A DNA stretch of 64,000 nt, taken from positions 47,790-111,789 of the forward strand of contig JAEXGT010000104.1 of assembly GCA_023450615.1 (NCBI GenBank), written 5' to 3'. The stretch comes from Pseudomonadota bacterium (GTDB lineage Bacteria; Pseudomonadota; Alphaproteobacteria; Rhizobiales; Beijerinckiaceae). The position numbers and the translations under genes were made by a program. Below are positions 43,525-51,851 of the stretch, one piece after another. The notes under the pieces are model-generated. The model ran no database searches. It saw only the letters and a list, made by a program, of their open reading frames with translations, and was not told the origin of the DNA. Numbering within the stretch: position 1 is the first letter of the stretch; every line of letters starts with the position of its first letter.

Positions 43525-45537
43525 TTATCGGCGGCCGCGCGGGCCGCCTTTGGAGCCACCGCCCTTAAAGCCACCCTTGGAGCCGCCCTTGAAGCCGCCG
43601 CCACCGCCGCGCAGACCGCCCCGTGAGGGGCCATCGCCACGCGGAGGGCCGCGGCGCGGACGCTCGTCTCCGCCCTCGCTGCGGGCGCGGAAGGGGCGAT
43701 CGCCTTGCGGCTTGCGCGGACGATCCTCGCCGCCCTCGCGTGAGCGGAACGGGCGGTCGCCTGACGGACGGCGCGGACGCTCATCGTCGTCACGGCGGGG
43801 CCTGCCTGCACCGCCTTCGCGCTTGGAGCGGGACGGCGCCGCATCGCGGTCGTCGCGGCGGCGCGGACGATCATCGCCGAAGCCACGGCCCCTGCGCGGT
43901 GCGGGAGCCTCTTCTTCCTGCGGCTTGCGCACGAGGCGCTCCACCACGACCTTCCGGCCTTCGGACGAAGAGATCGCGCCGATGCGCTCACGTTTACGCT
44001 CGGCGCTGGCGGCGCGCGCCTCGCGTGGGTCGGCGCCGCGACGCGGAACCCTTTTACGCGGAGCATCCTCGTCGGTTTCACCCGCGCGCCATACGCTCTT
44101 CTTCACGTCGAGGCGCGAAGGACGCTTCTTGGGCTCTTCCTCTTCGCGCTCGAAGCGATCTTTGCTGAAACGATCCTTGCCACCTGCGCGGAAGGGCTTC
44201 TCATCATCGCCGCGACGGCGGGGACGCTCGTCTCCGCCACGGCCGAAGCGGGCAGGGCGCTCGTCACGCTCATGCCGGTCCTTCTTGGAAGAGCCGAAGG
44301 GCGCGATGGGCTCGCGCACGGGGCTTTCGAAATCGACGCCGGCTTCCGCGGCAAGCGCCGCGCCCAGCTGATCCTTCAGGATCTTCGTCTTCACTTCCTC
44401 GGCGAGGCCCTGCTCGAGATCGCCGAGCTGGAACGGGCCGAAGGACATGCGGATGAGGCGGTTCACCTGCATGCCGAGATGTTCGAGAATGCGCTTGATC
44501 TCGCGGTTCTTGCCCTCGCGCAGACCCATCGTGATCCACACGTTGTCGCCCTGCATGCGGTCGAGGCGCGCCTCGACGGGACCGTATTCGATGCCGTCGA
44601 TGGTGATGCCGTCGCGGAGCCCGTCGAGATCGGCCTGGGTGATGTCGCCATGGGCGCGCACCTTGTAGCGGCGCAGCCAGCCGGTTTCGGGATGAGCGAT
44701 GACGCGGGCAAGGCCGCCGTCATTGGTGAGCAGCAGCAGGCCTTCCGTGTTGATGTCGAGACGGCCCACCGCCACCACGCGGGGCAGGTCTTCGGGCAGG
44801 TTCTCGAACACGGTGGGGCGCCCTTCCGGATCGCGGGCCGTGGTCACGAGGCCGCGCGGCTTGTGGTAGAGCCACAGGCGCGTGCGCTCCTTGGTGGGCA
44901 GGGGCTCGCCGTCCACGGTGATCGTGTCGTCGGCGGTCACGTTGATGGCGGGGCTTTCCAGCACCTTGCCGTTGAGGGTCACGCGGCCTTCCGCGATCAT
45001 CGCCTCCACATCGCGGCGGGAGGCGACGCCCGCGCGGGCGATCACCTTGGCGATGCGCTCTTCCGTCGGCTCCTGAGGAACCTCGACAGCAGCCTCAGGG
45101 CGCTCCCTGCGCGGACGATCCTCGGCGGAACGGTCAAAGCGGCGGGGGCGCTCGTCGCCGCCACGACCGCGGAACGGCCTGTCGCCATCCTCACGGCGGC
45201 GGAAAGGCTTGGCGCCTTCATCACGCCGGGGACGGAAAGGCTTGTCGCCACCCTCGGAGCGGGCACGGAAGGGGCGGTCCCCATCCTCGCGGCGGGCGCG
45301 GAAAGGCTTGCCGCCCTCGGGCTTCGGGCGGCGCGGGCGCTCGTCATTGTCGCGGCTGCGGAAAGGCTTGTCGCCTGCGTCCCGGGGCTTGCGCGGGCGG
45401 TCGTCGTCGCCACGGGCGCGGAAGGGGCGCTCGCCGCCGTCGCGGGATTTGCGGAAGGGCCTGTCACCCGAGGTGCGGCCACGGTCGGAGCGTCCCGAGG
45501 AACGGCCCTTGCGATTATCGTCGTTGCTGTCGGTCAT
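43525..45537 (-). CDS. Pseudouridine synthase (RluB/RsuA type) with long Arg-rich tails
   Basis: The ATG at 45537 (MTDSNDDNRKGRSS) gives 670 residues. Only about 240 residues form the enzyme: an S4 RNA-binding domain (EERIAKVIARAGVASRRDVEAMIAEG), the catalytic aspartate in VAVGRLDINTEGLLLLTNDG, and GLREGKNREIKRILEHLG. The tail before it (about 160 residues) is made of DRPFR/KPFR-type repeats, and the tail after it (about 280 residues) is Arg/Asp/Gly-rich, ending in Gly/Lys repeats (RGGLRGGGGGFKGG). Such tails suggest RNA binding or condensate behaviour. RluB modifies 23S rRNA position 2605 in known cases. The target here is inferred. The gene is divergent from tadA. Confidence 0.88.
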   Translation of the reverse strand: MTDSNDDNRKGRSSGRSDRGRTSGDRPFRKSRDGGERPFRARGDDDRPRKPRDAGDKPFRSRDNDERPRRPKPEGGKPFRARREDGDRPFRARSEGGDKPFRPRRDEGAKPFRRREDGDRPFRGRGGDERPRRFDRSAEDRPRRERPEAAVEVPQEPTEERIAKVIARAGVASRRDVEAMIAEGRVTLNGKVLESPAINVTADDTITVDGEPLPTKERTRLWLYHKPRGLVTTARDPEGRPTVFENLPEDLPRVVAVGRLDINTEGLLLLTNDGGLARVIAHPETGWLRRYKVRAHGDITQADLDGLRDGITIDGIEYGPVEARLDRMQGDNVWITMGLREGKNREIKRILEHLGMQVNRLIRMSFGPFQLGDLEQGLAEEVKTKILKDQLGAALAAEAGVDFESPVREPIAPFGSSKKDRHERDERPARFGRGGDERPRRRGDDEKPFRAGGKDRFSKDRFEREEEEPKKRPSRLDVKKSVWRAGETDEDAPRKRVPRRGADPREARAASAERKRERIGAISSSEGRKVVVERLVRKPQEEEAPAPRRGRGFGDDRPRRRDDRDAAPSRSKREGGAGRPRRDDDERPRRPSGDRPFRSREGGEDRPRKPQGDRPFRARSEGGDERPRRGPPRGDGPSRGGLRGGGGGFKGGSKGGFKGGGSKGGPRGRR

Positions 45538-45577
45538 AGGAGCCTGATAGCAGAGGAAGGGAACAGAAGCGAGTGAC

Positions 45578-46066
45578 ATGAACAACGCTGATCACAACCC
45601 ATCCGATCCGGTTAAGGCCGGTTCCGACCGGGACCCCATGAGCCTGGCCTTCGAGGAGGCCCGCGCCGCCGCTTCGCGGGGCGAGGTGCCGGTCGGGGCG
45701 GTCATCGTGAAGGAGGGCCGCATCGTCGCCTCCGCCGGGAATCGTCCCCGGGAGCTGAGGGACCCCTCTGCCCATGCGGAAATGCTCGCCATCCGCCGCG
45801 CCTGCGAGGCCCTGGACGATGAGCGGCTCTCCGGTTGCGATCTCTATGTCACGCTCGAACCCTGCACCATGTGCGCGGGCGCGATCTCCTTCGCCCGCAT
45901 CCGCCGGGTCTATTACGCGGCGCATGATCCCAAGGGCGGCGCGGTGGATAACGGCGTGCGTTTCTTCGGCCAGGCTACCTGCCACCACGCCCCGGAGGTC
46001 TATGGCGGCATCCGCGAGAGCGAAGCGGCGGCGCTGTTGAAGGAGTTCTTCGAAGAGAGGCGCTAG
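45578..46066 (+). CDS. tadA: tRNA-specific adenosine deaminase
   Basis: TadA converts the wobble adenosine of tRNA-Arg(ACG) to inosine. The 162-residue protein has the zinc motifs HAEMLAIRRAC (HAE) and EPCTMCAGAISFARI (PCxxC), plus VYYAAHDPKGGAVDNGV. It starts 40 bases from the divergent pseudouridine synthase start, so the two promoters share this short gap. Both genes modify RNA. Confidence 0.95.
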   Translation: MNNADHNPSDPVKAGSDRDPMSLAFEEARAAASRGEVPVGAVIVKEGRIVASAGNRPRELRDPSAHAEMLAIRRACEALDDERLSGCDLYVTLEPCTMCAGAISFARIRRVYYAAHDPKGGAVDNGVRFFGQATCHHAPEVYGGIRESEAAALLKEFFEERR

Positions 46067-46971
46067 GCGCTCAGAAAGGCCTGCAACGCCTCCAGCGTCG
46101 CGCTGGGATTTTCCTCGGCCACGAAATGGCCTGAGGTCACGCCGATGCCGTGAGCCTGCGGCGCGAAGCTCTTGCGCCAGATTTCCAGGGGCTGCTGGCT
46201 GTCACCGACGGGGCCGCTGACGAGCTCGTAATCGCTCCAGATCAGGTAAGTCGGACACTGAATCTTCCTGCCAGCGGCAAGGTCGGCTTCATCCGCCTCG
46301 ATATCACGCGTGGCGCCGGCCCTGTAATCCTCGCAGAAGGCGTGGATGCGGGTGGGCTCGTTGCAGCTCTGCCAATAGGCATCGAGGGCTCGCGGATCGA
46401 AGGCATCGAGATCGCCCGCCGCGGACCAGGCTTTCATCAAGCCTTCGAAATAGGGAATGGGAGCGCGGACGATGTCCTCTTCCGGCTTCGGATAGGCCTG
46501 CGAGAGATAGCCCCAATGCGCTTCGGGAATCTTGCCTGAGCGCATCTGCTCCCACACGTGGTACGTCGGCAGGATGTCGAGCAGCGCGAGGCGCTCCACG
46601 CGGCCGGGATGATCGAGCGCCAGACGGTAACCGACGCGCGCGCCGCGATCATGTCCGATCACGGCGAAATGCACGTGGCCGAGAGCTTCCATTACCCGGA
46701 TCACGTCCTGACCCATGGCGCGCTTCGAATAGGTCTCGTGCTTCGCATCGCCCTTCGGCGCGGTGGACCAGCCATAGCCGCGCAAATCCATGCACACGAC
46801 CCGGTGAGTCTCCGCGAGCGTCGGCGCCAGGTGATGCCACATGGCGTGCGTTTGCGGAAATCCGTGCAGCAGCACCAGCGGCGGGCCGTCTCCCTTCGAA
46901 CGCGCGAAGATGCGCCCGATATCAGTATCGATCCAGTGACTTTCGAACCCGGGGAAGAGATCGGTGCTCAT
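46063..46971 (-). CDS. Alpha/beta hydrolase, probable fluoroacetate dehalogenase
   Basis: With the ATG at 46971 the protein has 302 residues. Compared with what I remember of Rhodopseudomonas fluoroacetate dehalogenase RPA1163, all key residues are kept: nucleophile D108 and R109, R112 in GHDRGARVGYR, acid D132 in LLDILPTYHVW, the halide pocket H152-W153 (AHWGYLSQ) and Y216 (CEDYRAGA), and the base H282 (SGHFVAEE). The N-terminal LLHGFPQTHAMWHHLAP is also typical. It would cleave the C-F or C-Cl bond of haloacetates to glycolate. The gene stands alone, overlapping the tadA stop by 4 bases, tail to tail. Confidence 0.82.
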   Translation of the reverse strand: MSTDLFPGFESHWIDTDIGRIFARSKGDGPPLVLLHGFPQTHAMWHHLAPTLAETHRVVCMDLRGYGWSTAPKGDAKHETYSKRAMGQDVIRVMEALGHVHFAVIGHDRGARVGYRLALDHPGRVERLALLDILPTYHVWEQMRSGKIPEAHWGYLSQAYPKPEEDIVRAPIPYFEGLMKAWSAAGDLDAFDPRALDAYWQSCNEPTRIHAFCEDYRAGATRDIEADEADLAAGRKIQCPTYLIWSDYELVSGPVGDSQQPLEIWRKSFAPQAHGIGVTSGHFVAEENPSATLEALQAFLSA

Positions 46972-47034
46972 GAAATGGCCGCTCATGGGTTGGGAGAGGA
47001 AGCATTCCTGAACCTAGGGGAGATGACGCTTTTG

Positions 47035-48312
47035 TCAGCCCCGCTCACGCTCCACGGCGCGCCAACCGATATCGCGGCGGCAGAAACCTTCCGGCCAATC
47101 GATCCTGGAAACCGCTTCATAGGCTTTCGCCTGTGCATCCGTGATGGAATTGCCAAGGGCTGTAACGTTCAGCACGCGTCCGCCATTGGCGACGATCCTG
47201 TCGCCATCCTGCTTCGTACCCGCATGAAAGACGACAACGTCATCGAGCGCTTCGGCCTTGTCGATGCCGCGGATCTCGGAGCCTTTCTCCACGGAGCCGG
47301 GATAACCCTTCGCCGCCATGACGATCGTGAGAGCAGCCTTGTCGGACCAATCGAGCGAAACGCTGTTCAGTTTGCCGTCAACGGCGGCAAGCAGCGCCTC
47401 GACGAGATCGGAATTCAGACGCGGCAGCAGTACCTGCGTTTCGGGGTCGCCGAGGCGGGCGTTGTATTCGATCAGCTGCGGCCCGTCCTTCGTGAGCATG
47501 AGGCCCGCATAGAGAATGCCCTTGTACGGCATTCCCCGTGAGGCCATGCCCTTCAAGGTCGGCTCGATAATCTCGAGCATGACGCGCGCCTGCAATTGCG
47601 GGGTGAGGACGGCTGCGGGAGAATAAGCCCCCATGCCGCCGGTATTCGGCCCCTCATCGCCATCGAACACGCGCTTGTGGTCCTGCGCAGTTCCGAAAGG
47701 GATGGCGTTGGCGCCGTCGCACAATGCGAAGAAGCTCGCTTCCTCGCCTTCGAGGAAAGCCTCGATCACGACTTCGGCGCCGGCCGCGCCTAAGCCGCCG
47801 CCGATCATCATGTCGATGGCGGCTTCCGCCTCCTCGAAGGAGGTGGCGACCACGACGCCCTTGCCCGCGGCAAGCCCGTCCGCCTTCACGACGATGGGAA
47901 CGCCATAGTTGCGGATATAGGTCTTGGCGGCTTCAGCATCCGTGAAGCGCCGGTAGGCGGCGGTCGGAATGTTGAATTCCGCGCACAGATCCTTGGTGAA
48001 GGCTTTCGAACCTTCGAGTTGGGCGGCGTCCTTGCTGGGGCCGAAGGCCTTGATGCCCGCAGCCGTCAGGTCATCCACGAGACCGGCGACGAGGGGCGCC
48101 TCGGGGCCCACCACGACGAAGCCGATGCCCATGGTGCGGCAGAAATCGATGACGGCCTGATGGTCGGTCACATTCAGCACCACATTGGTGCCGTGCTGCG
48201 CCGTGCCCGGATTGCCGGGGGCGATGAAAAGGCGCTCGCAGAGGGCGCTGGCGGACAGAGAGCGCGCCAAGGCATGCTCGCGGCCGCCCGAACCGATGAG
48301 GAGGATGTTCAT
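47035..48312 (-). CDS. purD: Phosphoribosylamine--glycine ligase
   Basis: PurD joins phosphoribosylamine and glycine in purine synthesis. The 425-residue ATP-grasp enzyme begins MNILLIGSGGREHALARSL and has GPEAPLVAGLVDDL, PIVVKADGLAAGKGVVVA, the QDHKRVFDGDEGPNTGGMGAYSPA signature and YNARLGDPETQVLLPRLNSD. It is a single gene. It is preceded on the same strand by the broken RTX remnant at 48420-48720. Confidence 0.97.
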   Translation of the reverse strand: MNILLIGSGGREHALARSLSASALCERLFIAPGNPGTAQHGTNVVLNVTDHQAVIDFCRTMGIGFVVVGPEAPLVAGLVDDLTAAGIKAFGPSKDAAQLEGSKAFTKDLCAEFNIPTAAYRRFTDAEAAKTYIRNYGVPIVVKADGLAAGKGVVVATSFEEAEAAIDMMIGGGLGAAGAEVVIEAFLEGEEASFFALCDGANAIPFGTAQDHKRVFDGDEGPNTGGMGAYSPAAVLTPQLQARVMLEIIEPTLKGMASRGMPYKGILYAGLMLTKDGPQLIEYNARLGDPETQVLLPRLNSDLVEALLAAVDGKLNSVSLDWSDKAALTIVMAAKGYPGSVEKGSEIRGIDKAEALDDVVVFHAGTKQDGDRIVANGGRVLNVTALGNSITDAQAKAYEAVSRIDWPEGFCRRDIGWRAVERERG

Positions 48313-48419
48313 GGCTTCAAGCCCTCCGTGAAGACGCTCCGGCTCTTAGCCTCTCGAGGGTCTTTCGCCTACCCCGAAAATGCGGGGGGATGCTTCCGGG
48401 GAAGCGGATCCGCCCCGGA

Positions 48420-48720
48420 CTAGACGGCGAGGAAGTCGGTGGCGGTCATCATCGCCGGCGGTGGCTTCCCTCACCACATTGTCGCCAGAGAGCGCGATGT
48501 CCCTCGGCGCACGGTTCGCAACGACGGTGTGCACTGACACGTCCTGATTGACGAAAGGAGCCGCAGCATGCGCGGCGCCGCTCACCTTGATCGTGAAGGT
48601 GGTCGTCACGGCGCTGCCTGCCGCGGCATCCGGGTGATCCGTCGGATTGAACTGCATCATGTGCATGATGAGCCCAAGAGCCTCGGCTTTGCCGGTAAAG
48701 GTATAGCCTTGTTGTCGCAA
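48420..48720 (-). pseudogene. Remnant of an RTX/cadherin-like protein gene
   Basis: Reading leftward from 48720, one frame gives LIMHMMQFNPTDHPDAAAGS and AVTTTFTIKVSG, then NRAPRDIALSGDNVVREATA. The last part matches the start of a cadherin-like repeat (compare NEAPNDLRLVGHSVLENAAA in the protein at 61276). After about 48450 another frame supplies MMTATDFLAV and a stop at 48420, resembling the KMTDKDFFVV end of the 722-2095 protein. The first frame instead runs on without homology. This looks like an internally deleted, frameshifted leftover of a third family member. Confidence 0.6.
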
Positions 48721-48962
48721 AAAGTTACAGCGTATCTAAAAGTTGTAACGTAACTTTCACTTTGCGAGCGACCTTATGCCGTAGGGGAAAGCGAAGTGAA
48801 ACGGCGAAACCTCATCTAACGCCCTTCCATATGTCCGCCCTCGCGCCTGGAATGGGCTGCGTCGTTCCGGCAGTGGATAGCGGAATTTTCCATGAGGATT
48901 GCCCGCTCAGACCGGGGCTCCTGGCCTTGGCAGAGAGGGGGCGGAGCGATTAGGTTCTCCTC
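48721..48962. other. Short gap upstream of xseA
   Basis: These 242 bases separate the RTX remnant from xseA and contain no supported gene. The TAAAAGTTGTAACGTAACTTT stretch at about 48736-48757 is locally AT-rich with a weak dyad (AAAGTTGTAAC/GTAACTTT), possibly part of an old promoter. Confidence 0.3.
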
Positions 48963-50537
48963 ATGTTCGCAGAAAAAGTCGCCTCCAACGCCCACGAATG
49001 GTCCGTCTCCGATCTCGCGGGCGCTCTCAAGCGCACCCTTGAGGATGCTTTCGGTTTCGTGCGCCTGAGGGGCGAGGTGTCGGGCTATCGCGGGCCTCAT
49101 TCCTCGGGCCATGCCTATTTCTGCATCAAGGATCAGAACGCCCGCATCGATGCGGTGATCTGGAAGGGCGCCTTCGCCAAGCTCAAGATCCGCCCCGAGG
49201 AGGGGATGGAGGTCATCGCGACCGGGCGCATCACCACCTTCCCGGGTTCGTCCAAATACCAGATCGTCGTCGACAGCCTGGAGCCTGCCGGCATCGGAGC
49301 CCTCATGGCGTTGCTTGAAGAGCGCCGCCGCAAGCTTACCGCCGAGGGGCTGTTCGCAGCCGAGCGCAAGCGCCGCCTGCCGTTCCTGCCGCAGGTCGTC
49401 GGCGTCGTCACCTCGCCGACGGGCGCGGTGATCCGCGACATCCTCCATCGGTTGGAGGATCGCTTCCCGCGCCACGTGCTGGTGTGGCCCGTGCGCGTGC
49501 AGGGCGAGACAAGCGCGGCGGAAGTCGCCGCTGCCATCCGCGGCTTCAACGCCCTTCAGCCCGGCGGCAGGATTCCCCGTCCCGACGTACTCATCGTCGC
49601 GCGCGGCGGCGGCTCCATCGAGGATCTGTGGGGCTTCAACGAGGAGATCGTGGTACGGGCCGCCGCCGAGAGCGATATCCCGCTCGTCTCGGCTGTGGGA
49701 CACGAAACGGATACCACGCTCATCGACTATGCCGCCGATATGCGCGCGCCGACGCCGACGGGCGCCGCCGAGATGGTGGTGCCGGTGCGCGTCGAGCTGA
49801 TGGCCGGCGTCAACGATCTCTCCCGCCGCCACACGGAGACGATGCTGCGCCTCATCGAGCGCCGCCGTTCGGATCTGCGCGCCACCGCGCGCGCTCTGCC
49901 GACGCCGGAGGCATTGTTCTCGCCCAAGCGCCAGCGGCTCGATCTCGCGGCGACGAAGCTTTATCCGGCATTGGCGCGCAATGCGCGCGGCCATGAGGAG
50001 CGGCTGCTGAAAGTGGCGCGCCAGTTGGCACATGTGTCGCCCGTCGCGAATGTGGCGCGCATGCGCGCCAAGCTCGATGCGGTGGGCTCGCGCCCCTACA
50101 ACGCGGTGTGCCGACTGGTGACATTGCGGGAGGAGACGCTGAAGCAGCTCGACCGCCGTCTCGTGGTTTCGCGCGAGACGCTTCTGCGCGCTGAACGCAC
50201 GCGCCTTGCCCAATCCACTGAAGTCACGCAGCGCGTGTCCGAGCGCCTCGTTCCGGCCTTGAAGGGACAGCTTGCGCGCAAGGCCGACCGGCTTGAAGCG
50301 GTGTCGAAGCTCTTCGACAGCCTGAACTACAAATCCGTGCTCAAGCGCGGCTTCGCTCTCGTGCGCGATGCGGAGGGCATGCCCCTGCGCTCGGCGGATG
50401 CGGTGCTCGACGGTCAGCCGCTCGTGCTTGAATTCGCGGACGGCAAGGTCGATGCTACCGGCGGACGCATCGGCTCGCGGCCAAAGCCGGTCAAGCCTAA
50501 GCTCGTCGTCAAGGAAGAGCAGGGCGCGTTATTCTGA
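48963..50537 (+). CDS. xseA: Exodeoxyribonuclease VII large subunit
   Basis: XseA with the small subunit XseB forms a single-strand DNA exonuclease. The 524-residue protein has an N-terminal OB fold (EWSVSDLAGALKRTLEDAFG, VRLRGEVSGYRGPHSSGHAYF), the catalytic core LPQVVGVVTSPTGAVIRDIL, ARGGGSIEDLWGFNEE and SAVGHETDTTLIDYAADMRAPTPTGAAE, then a long helical region and a C-terminal FDSLNYKSVLKRGFALV segment. xseB is not adjacent. Confidence 0.96.
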   Translation: MFAEKVASNAHEWSVSDLAGALKRTLEDAFGFVRLRGEVSGYRGPHSSGHAYFCIKDQNARIDAVIWKGAFAKLKIRPEEGMEVIATGRITTFPGSSKYQIVVDSLEPAGIGALMALLEERRRKLTAEGLFAAERKRRLPFLPQVVGVVTSPTGAVIRDILHRLEDRFPRHVLVWPVRVQGETSAAEVAAAIRGFNALQPGGRIPRPDVLIVARGGGSIEDLWGFNEEIVVRAAAESDIPLVSAVGHETDTTLIDYAADMRAPTPTGAAEMVVPVRVELMAGVNDLSRRHTETMLRLIERRRSDLRATARALPTPEALFSPKRQRLDLAATKLYPALARNARGHEERLLKVARQLAHVSPVANVARMRAKLDAVGSRPYNAVCRLVTLREETLKQLDRRLVVSRETLLRAERTRLAQSTEVTQRVSERLVPALKGQLARKADRLEAVSKLFDSLNYKSVLKRGFALVRDAEGMPLRSADAVLDGQPLVLEFADGKVDATGGRIGSRPKPVKPKLVVKEEQGALF

Positions 50538-50600
50538 GCCCTTATTGAAAAAGCCATGGCCTGCACCCTTATAGGGTGAATTCAGTTTCTGTTGGTCCGC

Positions 50601-50828
50601 ATGATGAACAAGTTTGAGCGCAGCGGCGGCGAAGCCGTCGTGCAATATCTCGACAGCAACCTTCGCGTCGTCAAACCCGGCGCGTTCGTGCGTTGCGCCG
50701 TCACCGGTGTGGAAATCCCTCTCGACGAGCTGAAGTATTGGAGCGTGAAGCTTCAGGAAGCTTATGCCTCGCCCGAGGCGGTGATGATGCGCATCAACGG
50801 TGTGAAGCCTTCCCACGGCGACCGCTGA
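50601..50828 (+). CDS. DUF2093 small conserved protein
   Basis: This 75-residue protein (MMNKFERSGGEAVVQYLDSN, then VVKPGAFVRCAVTGVEIPLD and ELKYWSVKLQEAYASPEAVM) matches the alphaproteobacterial DUF2093 family. The single cysteine in RCAVTG and the VTGVEIPLDEL turn suggest a small zinc-ribbon-like fold without the second cysteine pair. ATG at 50601 or 50604 is likely the start. It lies 63 bases after xseA, in the same direction. Function unknown. Confidence 0.85.
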   Translation: MMNKFERSGGEAVVQYLDSNLRVVKPGAFVRCAVTGVEIPLDELKYWSVKLQEAYASPEAVMMRINGVKPSHGDR

Positions 50829-50837
50829 GAGTGATGA

Positions 50838-51851
50838 CTAAGGGCGCCGCAGGCGTCTGTCGCTGATCTTGCGCAGAATGAAATTGCGCAATCCCGTCTC
50901 GTCGTCCAATTCCAGGCGCACAGGCAGTACCATCAGGTCCGCCCAAACGCCTGAGCCGTTCATGCTGGCGATGCGCGCGAAATCCTTTTCCGTCGTCACC
51001 GCCTGAAGGCCCCGCGCTTCCGCCGCTTTGCGAAGGTTGTCGAGATCGGTTCGATTGTAGGGGTGATGATCGGGAAAGGCGCGCGTCTCCTCGACGATGG
51101 CGCCGCAGGCGCGCAGGGTCTCGAAGAACTTCTCCGGCCGCCCGATGCCTGCGAAGGCAAGCACCTTCCGCCCCCGCAGCTTTTCGGCCAGCATCCGTTC
51201 GGGGGCAAGGCTTCCCTTGAAGACGCGTTTGCCCGAGCGGTTCGCCTGCTGCGCAACGGCTTCTCCGGCTTCTCCCTGGCCAATGATGAGAACCGCATCG
51301 ACGGCAGGCCATTGAGCTTCCATGGGGGCGCGCAATGGACCTGCCGGGAGGGGCAATCCATTGCCGATGCCGGTTGCGCCATCGATGACGGCAATGGCGC
51401 AGTCTTTCGTGAGAGACGGATTTTGCAGGCCGTCATCCATGACCAGGACGGTGGCGCCGATCTCGTGCGCGAGGCGCGCGCCCGCCGGACGGTCGGCGGA
51501 GATGATAGCGGGAGCCATGGCGGCCAGCAGCATGGGTTCGTCGCCGACTTCGAGCGCCTTGTGCTGCGGCTGCACCTGCACAGGGCCGCGCAGCGTGCCG
51601 CCATAACCGCGCGACAGGAAGGCGGGACTTTCTCCGGCCTCGTCCAGAATTTCCGCAATGGCGAGCGCGGTGGGAGTCTTGCCCGCGCCGCCTGCCGTGA
51701 AATTGCCGATGCAGATGACCGGAAGGGTGGCGCGTTCTCCGGTCTGCCGCATGCGGCTGCCGGCGATGGCGCCGTAGATTGCGCTTGCGGGACGTAAGGC
51801 GTTGGCGAAGAAAGTCGAACGGCCCTGCCACCAGAAGCCTGGAGCGCGCAT
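50838..51851 (-). CDS. lpxK: Tetraacyldisaccharide 4'-kinase
   Basis: LpxK adds the 4' phosphate to the lipid A precursor at the inner membrane. The 337-residue protein shows the N-terminal membrane anchor (ALRPASAIYGAIAGSRMR), the P-loop CIGNFTAGGAGKTPTALAIAEIL, the lipid A contact SRGYGGTLRGPVQV, VLVMDDGLQNPSLTKDCAIAVID and AFAGIGRPEKFFETLRACGA. Its start overlaps the waaA stop by one base (TGATG), so they are translationally coupled. Confidence 0.96.
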   Translation of the reverse strand: MRAPGFWWQGRSTFFANALRPASAIYGAIAGSRMRQTGERATLPVICIGNFTAGGAGKTPTALAIAEILDEAGESPAFLSRGYGGTLRGPVQVQPQHKALEVGDEPMLLAAMAPAIISADRPAGARLAHEIGATVLVMDDGLQNPSLTKDCAIAVIDGATGIGNGLPLPAGPLRAPMEAQWPAVDAVLIIGQGEAGEAVAQQANRSGKRVFKGSLAPERMLAEKLRGRKVLAFAGIGRPEKFFETLRACGAIVEETRAFPDHHPYNRTDLDNLRKAAEARGLQAVTTEKDFARIASMNGSGVWADLMVLPVRLELDDETGLRNFILRKISDRRLRRP

